Shown: positions 26,191 to 35,586 of the stretch, piece after piece
How the letters are laid out: every line of letters starts with the position of its first letter
How positions within the stretch are numbered: the first letter of the stretch is position 1
From: Bacteroidia bacterium
GTDB taxonomy: Bacteria; Bacteroidota; Bacteroidia; Flavobacteriales; Flavobacteriaceae
Reading direction: 5' to 3'
Assembly (NCBI GenBank): GCA_030425285.1
Contig: JAUIAY010000001.1
Location: 544,963 to 608,962 of the forward strand
DNA length: 64,000 bases
Position numbers and translations under genes: made by a program
Notes under the pieces: generated by a model
The model's input: only the letters and a program-made list of their open reading frames with translations
The model's database searches: none
What the model was told of the DNA's origin: nothing

Positions 26191-27798
26191 ATGAAATTAA
26201 TTAAACCATTCTTAATGGCCACATTTACCGCTGCTGTATTAACAAGTTGTGGTGGTGGTTCGACCGTGTTGTCTACACCTGTTGAAAATATTGACAACAC
26301 CCCTTTAAAAGAATCTGAACTAACAGAAAGTGAAAAACACAATTGGGGTCACCTAGACCTTGTTAAAGATACCATTCCAGGTATGAGTGTTGACAGGGCT
26401 TATGAAGAAATTATTAAAGACAAAAAAGGAAAAACGGTTATTGTTGCTGTTATTGATTCTGGTATTGACATTGAACATGAAGATCTTGACAATGTGTTAT
26501 GGACCAACGAAGATGAAATTCCAGGAAATGGCATTGATGATGACAAGAATGGTTATGTTGATGATGTTCATGGGTGGAACTTTTTAGGTGATGCCTATGA
26601 TGAACAATTAGAATTTGTTCGTATCATCGTAAAAGGTGACAAAACCAATCCACAATACAATTCTGCTGTTGCCGAGTATGATGAAAAGTATCAAGAAGCT
26701 CTAGCCAACAAACAGCGTTATGACCAAATTTATGAAATGGTTAAAAGCGCTGATGAAACTGTTGCTAAACACTTGAACAAAAAAGACTACACAAAAGAAG
26801 ATGTTGCTGCTATCAAAACTGACGATTCTGCTGTAAATCAAGCGGTTGCTATGCTTCAAAACATGTATGGCAATGGTTTTGATTCATCAGAAAAAGCATT
26901 AGAAGCTATAAAAGGTGGTGTTGAATATTACACCGATCAACTGAACGTCAACTTAAACAAAGAATTAAAAGGCCGCAAAACAGGTGATGACCCTGACAAT
27001 TTATCTGATGTAGGCTACGGAAATGGTAATGTTATGCCTTCTGAAAAAGGCGAAAGTCACGGAACACACGTTGCTGGTATCATTGCTGCCGAGCGTAATA
27101 ACGGTAAAGGTGCAAATGGTGTGGCCAACAATGTGCAAATTATGAGCTTAAGAGCTGTTCCAAATGGTGATGAGTACGATAAAGATATTGCTTTAGCTAT
27201 TCGTTATGCAGTTGATAATGGCGCCAAAGTAATCAATGGTAGTTTTGGAAAGTACTATTCGCCTCACAGTGACTGGGTAAGAGACGCTATTGCATATGCT
27301 GGTGACAACGATGTACTTTTTATAAACGCTGCCGGAAACGAAGGTATTGATATTGACACAAAAGATGTATTCCCTAATGATGCTGTTGGTACAGGACCGG
27401 AAGTCTCAAACACATTTATTACTGTAGGTGCATTAGAGCCAAAATATGGTTCAGGAATGATTGCTGGTTTTTCTAACTATGGCAAGTATAATGTAGATGT
27501 TTTTGCTCCAGGAGCTAAAGTTTACTCTACTACACCAGAAAGCGAGTATGATACCAAAGGAGGTACTTCTATGGCGGCTCCTGCTGTTGCTGGTGTTGCT
27601 GCATTAATTCGTTCATATTACCCTAAACTAACAGCTGCGCAAGTAAAACAAATCATTTTGGATTCTGGTTTGCCAGTTAAAACGAATGTAGTTGTTGGTG
27701 GTGATCCTTCAGATGTTAGACCTTTTTCTGGTTTGACAAAATCTGGTAAAATGGTTAATGCTTACAATGCATTAATTATGGCTAGCCAAACGAAATAA
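26191..27798 (+). CDS. Subtilisin-like serine protease (S8) lipoprotein
   Basis: The ATG at 26191 gives 535 residues, preferred over a TTG 12 bases upstream because it directly starts the signal MKLIKPFLMATFTAAVLTSCGGG, a lipoprotein type. The catalytic triad is visible: Asp in VIDSGIDIEHEDLD, His in ESHGTHVAGIIAAE and Ser in GGTSMAAPAVAGVAALIRSY, with the oxyanion Asn in FINAAGNEG. A charged insert of about 150 residues separates the Asp and His blocks. It is an exported, membrane-anchored endopeptidase. Confidence 0.95.
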   Translation: MKLIKPFLMATFTAAVLTSCGGGSTVLSTPVENIDNTPLKESELTESEKHNWGHLDLVKDTIPGMSVDRAYEEIIKDKKGKTVIVAVIDSGIDIEHEDLDNVLWTNEDEIPGNGIDDDKNGYVDDVHGWNFLGDAYDEQLEFVRIIVKGDKTNPQYNSAVAEYDEKYQEALANKQRYDQIYEMVKSADETVAKHLNKKDYTKEDVAAIKTDDSAVNQAVAMLQNMYGNGFDSSEKALEAIKGGVEYYTDQLNVNLNKELKGRKTGDDPDNLSDVGYGNGNVMPSEKGESHGTHVAGIIAAERNNGKGANGVANNVQIMSLRAVPNGDEYDKDIALAIRYAVDNGAKVINGSFGKYYSPHSDWVRDAIAYAGDNDVLFINAAGNEGIDIDTKDVFPNDAVGTGPEVSNTFITVGALEPKYGSGMIAGFSNYGKYNVDVFAPGAKVYSTTPESEYDTKGGTSMAAPAVAGVAALIRSYYPKLTAAQVKQIILDSGLPVKTNVVVGGDPSDVRPFSGLTKSGKMVNAYNALIMASQTK

Positions 27799-27817
27799 AC
27801 AATTATAAAACTTTAAA

Positions 27818-27848
27818 AATCCTATCCTAAAACGATAGGATTTTTTTT
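27818..27848 (+). terminator. Terminator after the subtilase gene
   Basis: The stem AATCCTATC/GATAGGATT is followed by a run of eight T. It ends the MBL-subtilase unit just before the M1 peptidase ATG. Confidence 0.85.
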
Positions 27849-27863
27849 AAATACTATTCATCA

Positions 27864-29657
27864 ATGAAACATATTCTAGTAACGGCTTTGGCCTTGGTTT
27901 TTGTTCTTTCTTGTGCAAGCAGCAGTGATGCTGTGGCGCAAAATTCAAACAGTTCAAATGATTGTTATTGGCAACAACATGTTGACTATAAAATGGAAAT
28001 TGATATGGATGTGGAATCCTATCAATATAAAGGAAAGCAGGCTTTAGTTTACACCAATAATTCACCAGATGTTCTAAACCGCGTTTATTATCACTTATAC
28101 TTCAATGCTTTTCAACCTGGAAGTGAAATGGATATTAGATCAAGAACCATTGCAGATCCTGACGGTCGAGTAGGCGACAGAATCAGTAAACTGCAACCTG
28201 ACGAAATAGGCTATATAAAAGTAAATTCACTAAAACAAAACGGAACCGTTTTGAAACACGAAACTGTAGGAACGGTTCTAGAGGTCGAGTTGGCTAAATC
28301 TATTCAGCCTGGTGAGTCTGTCACCTTTACCATGGATTTTGATGCTCAAGTACCTGTTCAAATTAGAAGATCAGGAAGAAACAGTAGCGAAGGTGTTGCA
28401 TTGTCTATGACGCAATGGTATCCTAAATTAGCCGAGTATGACTTTGAAGGCTGGCATGCAGACCCTTATATAGGGCGTGAGTTTCACGGTGTTTGGGGTG
28501 ATTTTGATGTTAAGCTAACCATTGACAAGGATTATGTTGTTGGAGGTACAGGTTACTTGCAAGATGATATTAAAACTAAAGGTGATAAAAAAACGCTTCA
28601 TTTTGTAGCTCCTAAAGTTCATGATTTTACATGGGGTGCTGACCCAGAATACATACATGATACTATGCAAGTTCCAAATGGCCCTATGCTAAATTTTTAT
28701 TATAAAAGTACGTTAAGTGATGAGCAAAAGGAAAACTGGAAAAACCTACAGCCTAAAACCGTTGAATTAATGCAATATTTCAGTGAGCACATCGGCAAGT
28801 ATCCTTACAAACAATATTCGGTTATTCAAGGAGGTGATGGCGGGATGGAATATGCCATGTGTACACTTATAACTGGTGAGCGTTCTTTTGGAAGTTTAGT
28901 AGGTGTTACCGCACACGAAATGGCTCATACCTGGTTTCAATTTTTGTTGGCTACCAATGAAGCAAAACATGAGTGGATGGACGAAGGGTTCACAAGTTAC
29001 ATTAGCGATTATGCTATGAATGAGGTTATGAATCAAGGTAAAGAAAATCCTACTCTAAATGCGTATAGAGGATATATTTATTTAGCTAAATCCGGTAAGG
29101 AGCAGCCGCTTTCAACACATGCCGACAGATATGAGTTTAATCAAGCTTATGGTATTTCGGCTTATAGTAAAGGTGAAGTTTTCTTGGCGCAATTAGGCTA
29201 TGTGATTGGTGAAGAAAATTTAAAGAAAACCATCAAAAAATACTTTAATGATTTTGCATTCAAACACCCAAGACCTATTGACATTATTCGCTCTGCAGAA
29301 AAAGTAACTAATTTTGAATTAGATTGGTATTTAATTGATTTTGCACAAACCACGAACACTATTGACTATGCTGTTTCGGGTGTTGAAGGAAAAACTATTT
29401 CCTTGGAACGAAAAGGGTTAATGCCTATGCCTTTAGACGTGACCATTACTTATACTGATGGAACTACTGAAGATTTCTACATTCCATTGCAAATGATGCG
29501 AGGTAAAAAGCCAACAAAAGCTACAATAATAGCCGATTGGGCTTGGGCTAACCCAAATTACTCATTTGAAGTTTCCAAAGCGGTTAAATCGGTTGAGATA
29601 GACCCTAAACAAGGTATGGCTGATGTTGATCGGGAGAACAACATGAATGAAATATAA
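27864..29657 (+). CDS. M1 family metallopeptidase lipoprotein
   Basis: The protein has 597 residues. A lipoprotein signal (MKHILVTALALVFVLSCASS) precedes an aminopeptidase-N fold: the N-terminal saddle domain (about 35-225), the exopeptidase motif GGMEYAM, and the zinc site HEMAHTWFQ with the distal Glu in DEGFTSY. It is shorter than full aminopeptidase N because the C-terminal helical domain is absent, as is common for exported Bacteroidota M1 enzymes. It likely trims peptides in the periplasm or at the cell surface. The next gene starts by sharing one base of its stop codon (TAATG). Confidence 0.93.
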   Translation: MKHILVTALALVFVLSCASSSDAVAQNSNSSNDCYWQQHVDYKMEIDMDVESYQYKGKQALVYTNNSPDVLNRVYYHLYFNAFQPGSEMDIRSRTIADPDGRVGDRISKLQPDEIGYIKVNSLKQNGTVLKHETVGTVLEVELAKSIQPGESVTFTMDFDAQVPVQIRRSGRNSSEGVALSMTQWYPKLAEYDFEGWHADPYIGREFHGVWGDFDVKLTIDKDYVVGGTGYLQDDIKTKGDKKTLHFVAPKVHDFTWGADPEYIHDTMQVPNGPMLNFYYKSTLSDEQKENWKNLQPKTVELMQYFSEHIGKYPYKQYSVIQGGDGGMEYAMCTLITGERSFGSLVGVTAHEMAHTWFQFLLATNEAKHEWMDEGFTSYISDYAMNEVMNQGKENPTLNAYRGYIYLAKSGKEQPLSTHADRYEFNQAYGISAYSKGEVFLAQLGYVIGEENLKKTIKKYFNDFAFKHPRPIDIIRSAEKVTNFELDWYLIDFAQTTNTIDYAVSGVEGKTISLERKGLMPMPLDVTITYTDGTTEDFYIPLQMMRGKKPTKATIIADWAWANPNYSFEVSKAVKSVEIDPKQGMADVDRENNMNEI

Positions 29658-30232
29658 TGCAAAGATCTTTATTATTTGTCTTTTGTTTAATTTCTAGTTT
29701 AATAAATGCCCAAGACAAGGCAATAAACAGTGAGAATGTTATTCAATGGCAAGAAGCTTATAAACTTCGTTTGGAAGATTTTCAGAAGGCTAGAACATCT
29801 GGTGACAGTTATTCCTATACGGCTTATAAGATTGAGTTTTACCCTTCAGAGGTAATTGTTGATAGAAATGATTATATTCAAGGTTATGAGGACTTAACTG
29901 TTGTTGCAGAGTTTCATATAGATAAATCTCATTTTCATCCTGACTATGAGTCTGATTTATTGAAGTTTGAACAATTAACTTTCGACATTGCTGAATTATT
30001 TGCAAGGAAAATAAGAAAGAGATTTGAGGAAATGAAAACCGAAAAAGAAAGACGGTTTTCGGCCTATCAGTATGAATACACGGTTTTGCTTAAGGCTTGT
30101 AAAGAATATCAATCAAAATTTAGAAAAGCTACAAATAGTGGCTGGGAATCCCAGAAAGAAATGGATGCTTGGGAGATCAAAATTCATAACGAACTAAATG
30201 AACTTCAAGATTTTTCAATAAAGCCACTCTAA
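29657..30232 (+). CDS. Exported protein of unknown function, coupled to the M1 peptidase gene
   Basis: The protein has 191 residues with a signal peptide ending LINAQ. The body WQEAYKLRLEDFQKARTSG, a central KIEFYPSEVIVD strand and a long charged helical region resemble secreted DUF922-like proteins, but I cannot assign a family firmly. No catalytic motif is visible; several His residues (DKSHFHPDYES) could bind metal. Its ATG overlaps the M1 stop codon, so expression is tied to that peptidase and it may be an accessory or chaperone for it. Confidence 0.75.
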   Translation: MQRSLLFVFCLISSLINAQDKAINSENVIQWQEAYKLRLEDFQKARTSGDSYSYTAYKIEFYPSEVIVDRNDYIQGYEDLTVVAEFHIDKSHFHPDYESDLLKFEQLTFDIAELFARKIRKRFEEMKTEKERRFSAYQYEYTVLLKACKEYQSKFRKATNSGWESQKEMDAWEIKIHNELNELQDFSIKPL

Positions 30233-30317
30233 CAGGTGGCTTTCTGATAAATAAGCAATTTTTCTGTTAGATTAATTGTCAATTAAATAGTATTATTGTT
30301 TTTATGCTTGTTTAAAT

Positions 30318-30704
30318 ATGGGATTAACCTATTCAAATAAAGAAAAACTCAAAAGCAAAAAACTTATCGATCAGCTTTTTTCAGAAGGTCGTTCTGTTTC
30401 GGCCTATCCATTACGAATGGTTTTTTTAAAGACCATTCATGATGATACTAATTTAATTACTAAAGCTGGTGTTTCTGTTTCAAAAAAGCACTTTAAAAAA
30501 GCTGTTGATAGGAATCGCATAAAACGATTGTTAAGAGAGGTTTATCGATTGAACAAATCTGCCTATTTTAACAACATTACAACACAATATGCGTTAATGA
30601 TTTTGTACATTGGTAAAGATAAACCCACTTATGTAGAAGTTGAACATTCCATGAACAAGCTTTTTGATAGGTTTGTTGAAATGGAATCCAAAAAGAATTC
30701 ATGA
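30318..30704 (+). CDS. rnpA: Ribonuclease P protein component
   Basis: The basic protein subunit helps the RNA enzyme bind and cleave tRNA 5' leaders. It has 128 residues with the family signature AGVSVSKKHFKKAVDRNRIKRLLREVYR. rpmH is not beside it, unlike the arrangement in many bacteria. Instead its TGA stop overlaps the ATG of the S41 protease gene (ATGA), an arrangement I recall as common in flavobacteria. Confidence 0.95.
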   Translation: MGLTYSNKEKLKSKKLIDQLFSEGRSVSAYPLRMVFLKTIHDDTNLITKAGVSVSKKHFKKAVDRNRIKRLLREVYRLNKSAYFNNITTQYALMILYIGKDKPTYVEVEHSMNKLFDRFVEMESKKNS

Positions 30705-32338
30705 TGAAAAAATTACTTAAAAAGCGCATTGTCATTCCTTTTTTTGCGTTGGTTATATTCCTGACAGGTACCGCTTTTCAAAACGATTTTTTTGAGATAG
30801 CCAAGCAAATTGAAATATTTACCACCCTTTATAAGGAAGTCAACATGAATTATGTTGACGATACCAATCCAGCTGAATTGATGGATACCGCCATTAAAAG
30901 CATGTTGAATGATTTGGATCCCTACACCCAATTTTACAATGAACAGGATGTAGAAGCCGAAAAAATTCGCAGAACAGGCGATTATACCGGAATTGGTGCC
31001 AATGTTAGGACCATGAAAGATAAGCTGGTCATTATTGAACCATATAAAGATTATCCTGCCGACAAAGCTGGTTTAAAAGCCGGTGATGAAATCATAAAAA
31101 TAGGTAATACAGTTATTGCCAATTATAAAGAAGATGCTGGCGACCTTTTAAAAGGTTCCTCTGGAACAAAAGTAGATGTAACGTATCTGCGCCAAGGAAA
31201 AGAACATACAGCTAGTATTACGCGTTCTGAAGTGGAAATAGATGCGGTGCCTCATTTTTCTATGGTTGATGATAAAACTGGTTATATTGTATTGGATAAA
31301 TTCAATAATAAAGCTTCTTCGCAAACTGGTTATGCTGTTAAAGATTTAAAGGCTCAAGGGGCCGAACGTATTATTTTAGACTTAAGAGGAAATCCTGGCG
31401 GACTGCTACTTGAAGCCGTTAAAATTGTGAACTTATTCGTTCCAAAGGGGCAATTGGTCGTTTCAACCAAATCTAAAGTCAAAAAATTCAATCGTTCCTA
31501 CTATACACAAAGTGATCCTATTGACACCGAAATACCTGTTGTGGTTTTGATTAATGGTAGTAGTGCCTCCGCCAGTGAAATTGTTTCAGGTGCCCTGCAG
31601 GATTTGGATCGTGCAGTTATTGTTGGTTCCAGAAGCTTTGGAAAAGGCTTGGTACAAAGGCCAAAACCCCTAACCTATGGTACACAGTTAAAAATCACTA
31701 TTTCAAGATATTATACACCTTCTGGTAGATGCATTCAAGCTTTAGATTATTGGAATCGTGACGAAAAAGGTAATGCTGTTCGTATTGAAAAGGATAAATA
31801 CAACGAGTTTAAGACCAAAAACGGCCGTAAAGTTTTTGACGGCGGTGGTGTGTTTCCCGATGAAGCTTTGGCGGTTACCAAAAACTCGGCTATAACAAAA
31901 GCTATTCAATATGATTTTTTAATTTTCGATTACGCTACGGATTATTATTATAAGCACCAGCAAGTAGATATTAGTAACCTGGAGCTTACAAATACTGATT
32001 TTAATGACTTTAAACAGTACTTAAAGCGCAATGATTTTACATTTGTTACCGAAACAGAGAAAGCCCTCTCTAAAGTTCTGGAAAAAGCTGTTAAGGAAGA
32101 TTTAGATGATAATATTGAGAATGACTACAATACTTTGGTAACAAATCTGAATAATTCTAAAGAATTGGCTATCAATGAGAATAAAGACGAAATTTTATCG
32201 TTATTGACTGATGAGATAGTTAAACGTTACGTTTACAGAGAAGGGTTGTATGATTATTACAAAGACCACAATCTTGAAATTAAAAAAGCTACAGATATTT
32301 TATCTAGCCCTTCTGTTTATAAAAATTACTTAAATTAA
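30701..32338 (+). CDS. S41 C-terminal processing peptidase
   Basis: The protein has 545 residues. An N-terminal membrane anchor (about 8-26) is followed by a PDZ domain (about 95-175, NVRTMKDKLVIIEPY, KAGLKAGDEIIKIG) and the S41 catalytic domain with Ser in the NGSSASASEI block (about 286-294) and Lys in SFGKGLVQ (315), the Ser-Lys dyad of CtpA/Prc. A long C-terminal helical tail (about 430-545) is present. It processes periplasmic proteins at their C-termini. It overlaps rnpA by four bases and is followed by the OmpA-domain gene 30 bases later. Confidence 0.92.
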   Translation: MMKKLLKKRIVIPFFALVIFLTGTAFQNDFFEIAKQIEIFTTLYKEVNMNYVDDTNPAELMDTAIKSMLNDLDPYTQFYNEQDVEAEKIRRTGDYTGIGANVRTMKDKLVIIEPYKDYPADKAGLKAGDEIIKIGNTVIANYKEDAGDLLKGSSGTKVDVTYLRQGKEHTASITRSEVEIDAVPHFSMVDDKTGYIVLDKFNNKASSQTGYAVKDLKAQGAERIILDLRGNPGGLLLEAVKIVNLFVPKGQLVVSTKSKVKKFNRSYYTQSDPIDTEIPVVVLINGSSASASEIVSGALQDLDRAVIVGSRSFGKGLVQRPKPLTYGTQLKITISRYYTPSGRCIQALDYWNRDEKGNAVRIEKDKYNEFKTKNGRKVFDGGGVFPDEALAVTKNSAITKAIQYDFLIFDYATDYYYKHQQVDISNLELTNTDFNDFKQYLKRNDFTFVTETEKALSKVLEKAVKEDLDDNIENDYNTLVTNLNNSKELAINENKDEILSLLTDEIVKRYVYREGLYDYYKDHNLEIKKATDILSSPSVYKNYLN

Positions 32339-32368
32339 GTATATTTAAGTTAATTTTCATTACCTACT

Positions 32369-33226
32369 ATGAATAGATTAATAGCGCTTATCATATTATT
32401 AAGCTGTAATATGATGCTCTTTTCGCAATCTGATGCAGAAAGAGAGCGCACGCATATTGTGTTTTTTGAAACGGATCAATATGTGGTTCTACCTACTGAA
32501 GAAAGTAGATTAATGCTTTTTCTTTCTGAAATTGAATCGCTTGATATAGAAAAGATCTCCATTTATGGTTTTTGTGATGATCGTGGCAGTGATTCTTACA
32601 ACTTATTGTTATCGCAATACCGTGCTAATTCCATTAAAGAAATTTTTTCTAATAACGAATTTGATGAATCAAAGATTACCAACGTAGATGGTAAAGGTGA
32701 AGTATTACTAGAATTGGTAAAAGAAAAGAATATAGCTAAAATAAGAGGCTTAAACCGAAAAGTAGAAATACGTGTGCAGCCTTATTCACCGCCTAGAACG
32801 GAAGCGGAAATAGATAAACCTGAAAAAAAAGAATTTTCGGAGGCTATTAGAGGCGAAATAAAAGCAGGTGATAAGTTTTTGTTAGAGAATATTTTATTTA
32901 AAACAGGATATAGTGTTTTGCTTCCTGAATCCAAACAAACTTTAGAAAAAATTGCTGAAACACTATTGGAACGTGAAGATATTTACTTTACTATTCAAGG
33001 GCATGTTTGCTGTACACAAAATGGACGAGATGCTATGGACCGTAAGACTAATAAACGTAATCTATCAGTTACTAGGGCGAAATATATTTATGATTATTTA
33101 GCTAAAAAAGGTGTTGATAAGCGACGTATGAAATATGTTGGTATGCGTCGTAAATTTCCGCTTGGTGGTGATCCTAAATTTGATAGACGTGTAGAAATTT
33201 TGGTTACTTACGTGGGTGAGGATTAA
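32369..33226 (+). CDS. Tandem OmpA-domain envelope protein
   Basis: The protein has 285 residues with a signal peptide ending MLFSQ. Two OmpA-like peptidoglycan-associated domains are visible. The first (about 28-145) has the NLLLSQYRANSIKEIF helix and ends NRKVEIRV. The second (about 165-285) has ILFKTGY, NLSVTRAKYIYDYL and ends DRRVEILV. The arginines that hold diaminopimelate in this fold are kept in both. No barrel is present, so this is a small soluble or loosely anchored tether. It ends sharing the TTAA palindrome with the acetyltransferase gene. Confidence 0.85.
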   Translation: MNRLIALIILLSCNMMLFSQSDAERERTHIVFFETDQYVVLPTEESRLMLFLSEIESLDIEKISIYGFCDDRGSDSYNLLLSQYRANSIKEIFSNNEFDESKITNVDGKGEVLLELVKEKNIAKIRGLNRKVEIRVQPYSPPRTEAEIDKPEKKEFSEAIRGEIKAGDKFLLENILFKTGYSVLLPESKQTLEKIAETLLEREDIYFTIQGHVCCTQNGRDAMDRKTNKRNLSVTRAKYIYDYLAKKGVDKRRMKYVGMRRKFPLGGDPKFDRRVEILVTYVGED

Positions 33227-33666
33227 TTTTTTACCATAGCCACATGTGGAATGCCATCTTCCAAATACTCCTCTCCTATTTCCTTAAACCCTAGATTATT
33301 ATAGAACTTTTTTAAATAGGTTTGCGCTGAAATTTTTATTTCAATTGTATTGTAGTTATTATGAATAGCTTGAATGGAAGCGTTCATAATGTCATAACCA
33401 TATTGATACTGGCGTTCATTTTCTTTTACCACTACCCTACCAATACTGGCTTCATCAAAATAATCACCTGGTTTAAAAATACGTGTATAAGCCACCAAAT
33501 GATTGTTTTTATAACCTAAAATATGTAAGGCTTTCTGATCTTTTCCATCGATATCCTGATATACACAATTTTGTTCCACCACAAAAACTTCAGAACGTAA
33601 TTGTAATAAATCGTAGAGTTCCTGGATATTTAATTCTGAAAAGTTTTTAACGGATATATCCAACAT
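33223..33666 (-). CDS. GNAT family N-acetyltransferase (ElaA-like)
   Basis: The protein has 147 residues. The opening ELYDLLQLRSEVFVVEQNCVYQDIDGKDQKALHILGY is the ElaA signature (LRxxVFVVEQ). The acetyl-CoA-binding strand-helix is ASIGRVVVKENERQYQYGYDIMNASI. The substrate is unknown. It lies 14 bases downstream of the CDF transporter gene on the minus strand and may belong to rpiB-CDF-GNAT. Confidence 0.88.
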   Translation of the reverse strand: MLDISVKNFSELNIQELYDLLQLRSEVFVVEQNCVYQDIDGKDQKALHILGYKNNHLVAYTRIFKPGDYFDEASIGRVVVKENERQYQYGYDIMNASIQAIHNNYNTIEIKISAQTYLKKFYNNLGFKEIGEEYLEDGIPHVAMVKN

Positions 33667-33680
33667 AAGTATTTTATTAA

Positions 33681-34592
33681 CTAGTCTTGAACAATAACAT
33701 CTTTAGAATCCTCCTTGTTGAATTCTGGTTGTATAGTTACATGGTTTATTTCAAATTCGGTATGTAAAACCTCTTCAATTTGTTTTAAAACCAAATTGAA
33801 TTCATCTATTGAAATGTTTTCGGCTAAATCTAAATGAGCCTCTAAATGCAATTCATCATCGTTTAAACACCAAACATGTACGTGATGTAACTTATTAACT
33901 TTTGGAATTTTATGTACCGCTCTTAAAACAGCTTTTATATCTACTTGCTCTGGAGTAAAAAGCATTAAAATTTTAGTAGATTTTATTAATAGATCATAGC
34001 CAACCCAAATCAAATAAAGTGCAATTAGAAATGTTAATACACTATCTACCCAAAACACCTGATAATATTTCATCAACAAGCCACCTATTAAAACAGCAAT
34101 ACTGGCCAGCATATCAGTAAATAGATGTAAGTACGCTGATTTCATATTCAAGTTGGAATCAGCATCTTTTTTTAACAATAATACACTAAAGCTATTAGCA
34201 GCAATGGCTATTACCGAAAGCCAAATCACAAGATTGGATTCTATTTCTTCAGGATTTTGAAAACGTTTTACAGCTTCAATTATCAATAAAACACCCACAA
34301 TTACTAACGTTGAAGCATTTATAAACGCTGCAAGGATTTCAGCACGTTTATAACCAAAAGTTCTATGTATTGAGGCTTTTTGTTTTGATAATTTAGAGGC
34401 TACATAACTAACTACTAGAGAAATTACATCACTAAAATTATGAAGAGCATCACTTAAAAGGGCTAAACTTCCGGAGACTATTCCGCCTATTACTTGTGCA
34501 GTGGTTATAAGAATGTTTAAAAGAATAGAAATAATGAGGTTTCTATCCTTCATATTGGCATGTGAATGACTATGTGAATGCGAATGGCTCAT
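33681..34592 (-). CDS. Cation diffusion facilitator (Zn/Co/Cd-type exporter)
   Basis: The protein has 303 residues. It starts with a His-rich run (MSHSHSHSHSHAN) and has six helices with the metal site residues in LLSDALHNFSDVISLV and LHLFTDMLASIAVLIG (HxxxD pairs), followed by a cytosolic C-terminal domain (about 210-300) with HHVHVWCLNDDE and further His residues. The family exchanges Zn2+ or related ions for protons, protecting the cell from excess metal. It abuts rpiB: the start codon directly follows the rpiB stop. Confidence 0.93.
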   Translation of the reverse strand: MSHSHSHSHSHANMKDRNLIISILLNILITTAQVIGGIVSGSLALLSDALHNFSDVISLVVSYVASKLSKQKASIHRTFGYKRAEILAAFINASTLVIVGVLLIIEAVKRFQNPEEIESNLVIWLSVIAIAANSFSVLLLKKDADSNLNMKSAYLHLFTDMLASIAVLIGGLLMKYYQVFWVDSVLTFLIALYLIWVGYDLLIKSTKILMLFTPEQVDIKAVLRAVHKIPKVNKLHHVHVWCLNDDELHLEAHLDLAENISIDEFNLVLKQIEEVLHTEFEINHVTIQPEFNKEDSKDVIVQD

Positions 34593-35027
34593 TTAACATG
34601 AAACCGGTATTTTATCAACGCGTTTTTGATGACGTCCACCCTCAAACTTTGTTTCTAAAAAGGTGTCAACCATTTTTATAGCCTGCGGAATAGCAGTATA
34701 GCGAGCAGGAATACAAATAATATTAGCATTGTTATGTTGCCTGGTCAACTCTGTTATTTCATTCATCCAACAAATTCCAGCTCTTACATGTTGATATTTA
34801 TTTGCAGTCATGGCCACACCATTAGCACTTCCACAAATAAGAATACCAAAATCAACTTTATTATTATCGACATCTTGGGCCACTGGATGCACAAAATCCG
34901 GATAATCCACACTGTCATTGGAATCTGTTCCGTAATTAGAAACTTGAATTCCCTTTGATTCCAAATGTTTTACAATGGCAAATTTATAATCGGTTCCTGC
35001 GTGATCGTTACCTATAGATATTTTCAT
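34593..35027 (-). CDS. rpiB: Ribose-5-phosphate isomerase B
   Basis: The enzyme interconverts ribose-5-phosphate and ribulose-5-phosphate in the pentose phosphate pathway. The 144-residue length fits the RpiB/LacAB family. It opens MKISIGNDHAGTDYKFAIVKHLES and has the active-site segment DFGILICGSANGVAMTANK, with the catalytic Cys in ICGSANG. It is the first gene of the minus-strand unit and faces the long AT-rich gap before rnr. Confidence 0.94.
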   Translation of the reverse strand: MKISIGNDHAGTDYKFAIVKHLESKGIQVSNYGTDSNDSVDYPDFVHPVAQDVDNNKVDFGILICGSANGVAMTANKYQHVRAGICWMNEITELTRQHNNANIICIPARYTAIPQAIKMVDTFLETKFEGGRHQKRVDKIPVSC

Positions 35028-35517
35028 AACTTTTACTATTAATTATAGGTGTAAAGGTACAAAATAGAGAGCGTTCTAAAATCTAATTTTAATGTTTATA
35101 ATTTTTAGAATCTATGCTCATAAACTGTTAATATCTATTTATCTTTTTCTAAAAGAAATATTTTAAAAATTGAATAAAAATTACAAACAAGAATTGAAAT
35201 GTATTAACCAAAAAATTAAACATATTTTTTTAGCTAATTTTTGAGCATCTATTTTGACATTTATAAACACCATTATAAATAGTTTTTATTAAAAATTCAT
35301 TATTAACAAACAATATAAACAGCTGTTAATAGCATTTAAAATGAGATTAAAAATGAACAAGTTAAGCTAATTTTGAATGTTAATTAATTATCAATAGAAT
35401 GTAAACTTTGTGTTTTCAAAATAAATTTTAAAAAAGTTATTGAAGCTATTAACACACTATTATAATCATTAATATTTTTTTAAAATTTAAAAAAGAAATA
35501 ATTAATATAGTATTTAA

Positions 35518-35526
35518 TGTGGATAA
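35518..35526. promoter_or_regulatory. DnaA-box consensus TGTGGATAA
   Basis: Exact reverse complement of TTATCCACA. About one such 9-mer is expected by chance per 130 kb of random sequence on both strands, so alone it is weak; its placement in the most AT-rich gap is what draws attention. Confidence 0.4.
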
Positions 35527-35578
35527 CTAAATTTACGCTAATTTAATAGTAACGAAATATGATTTAATTTTAAAAGCG

Positions 35579-35586
35579 TAGCTTTG
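35579..35586 (+). promoter_or_regulatory. Putative -7 box for rnr (TAGCTTTG)
   Basis: An exact TAnnTTTG match about 90 bases before the rnr ATG. Confidence 0.3.
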
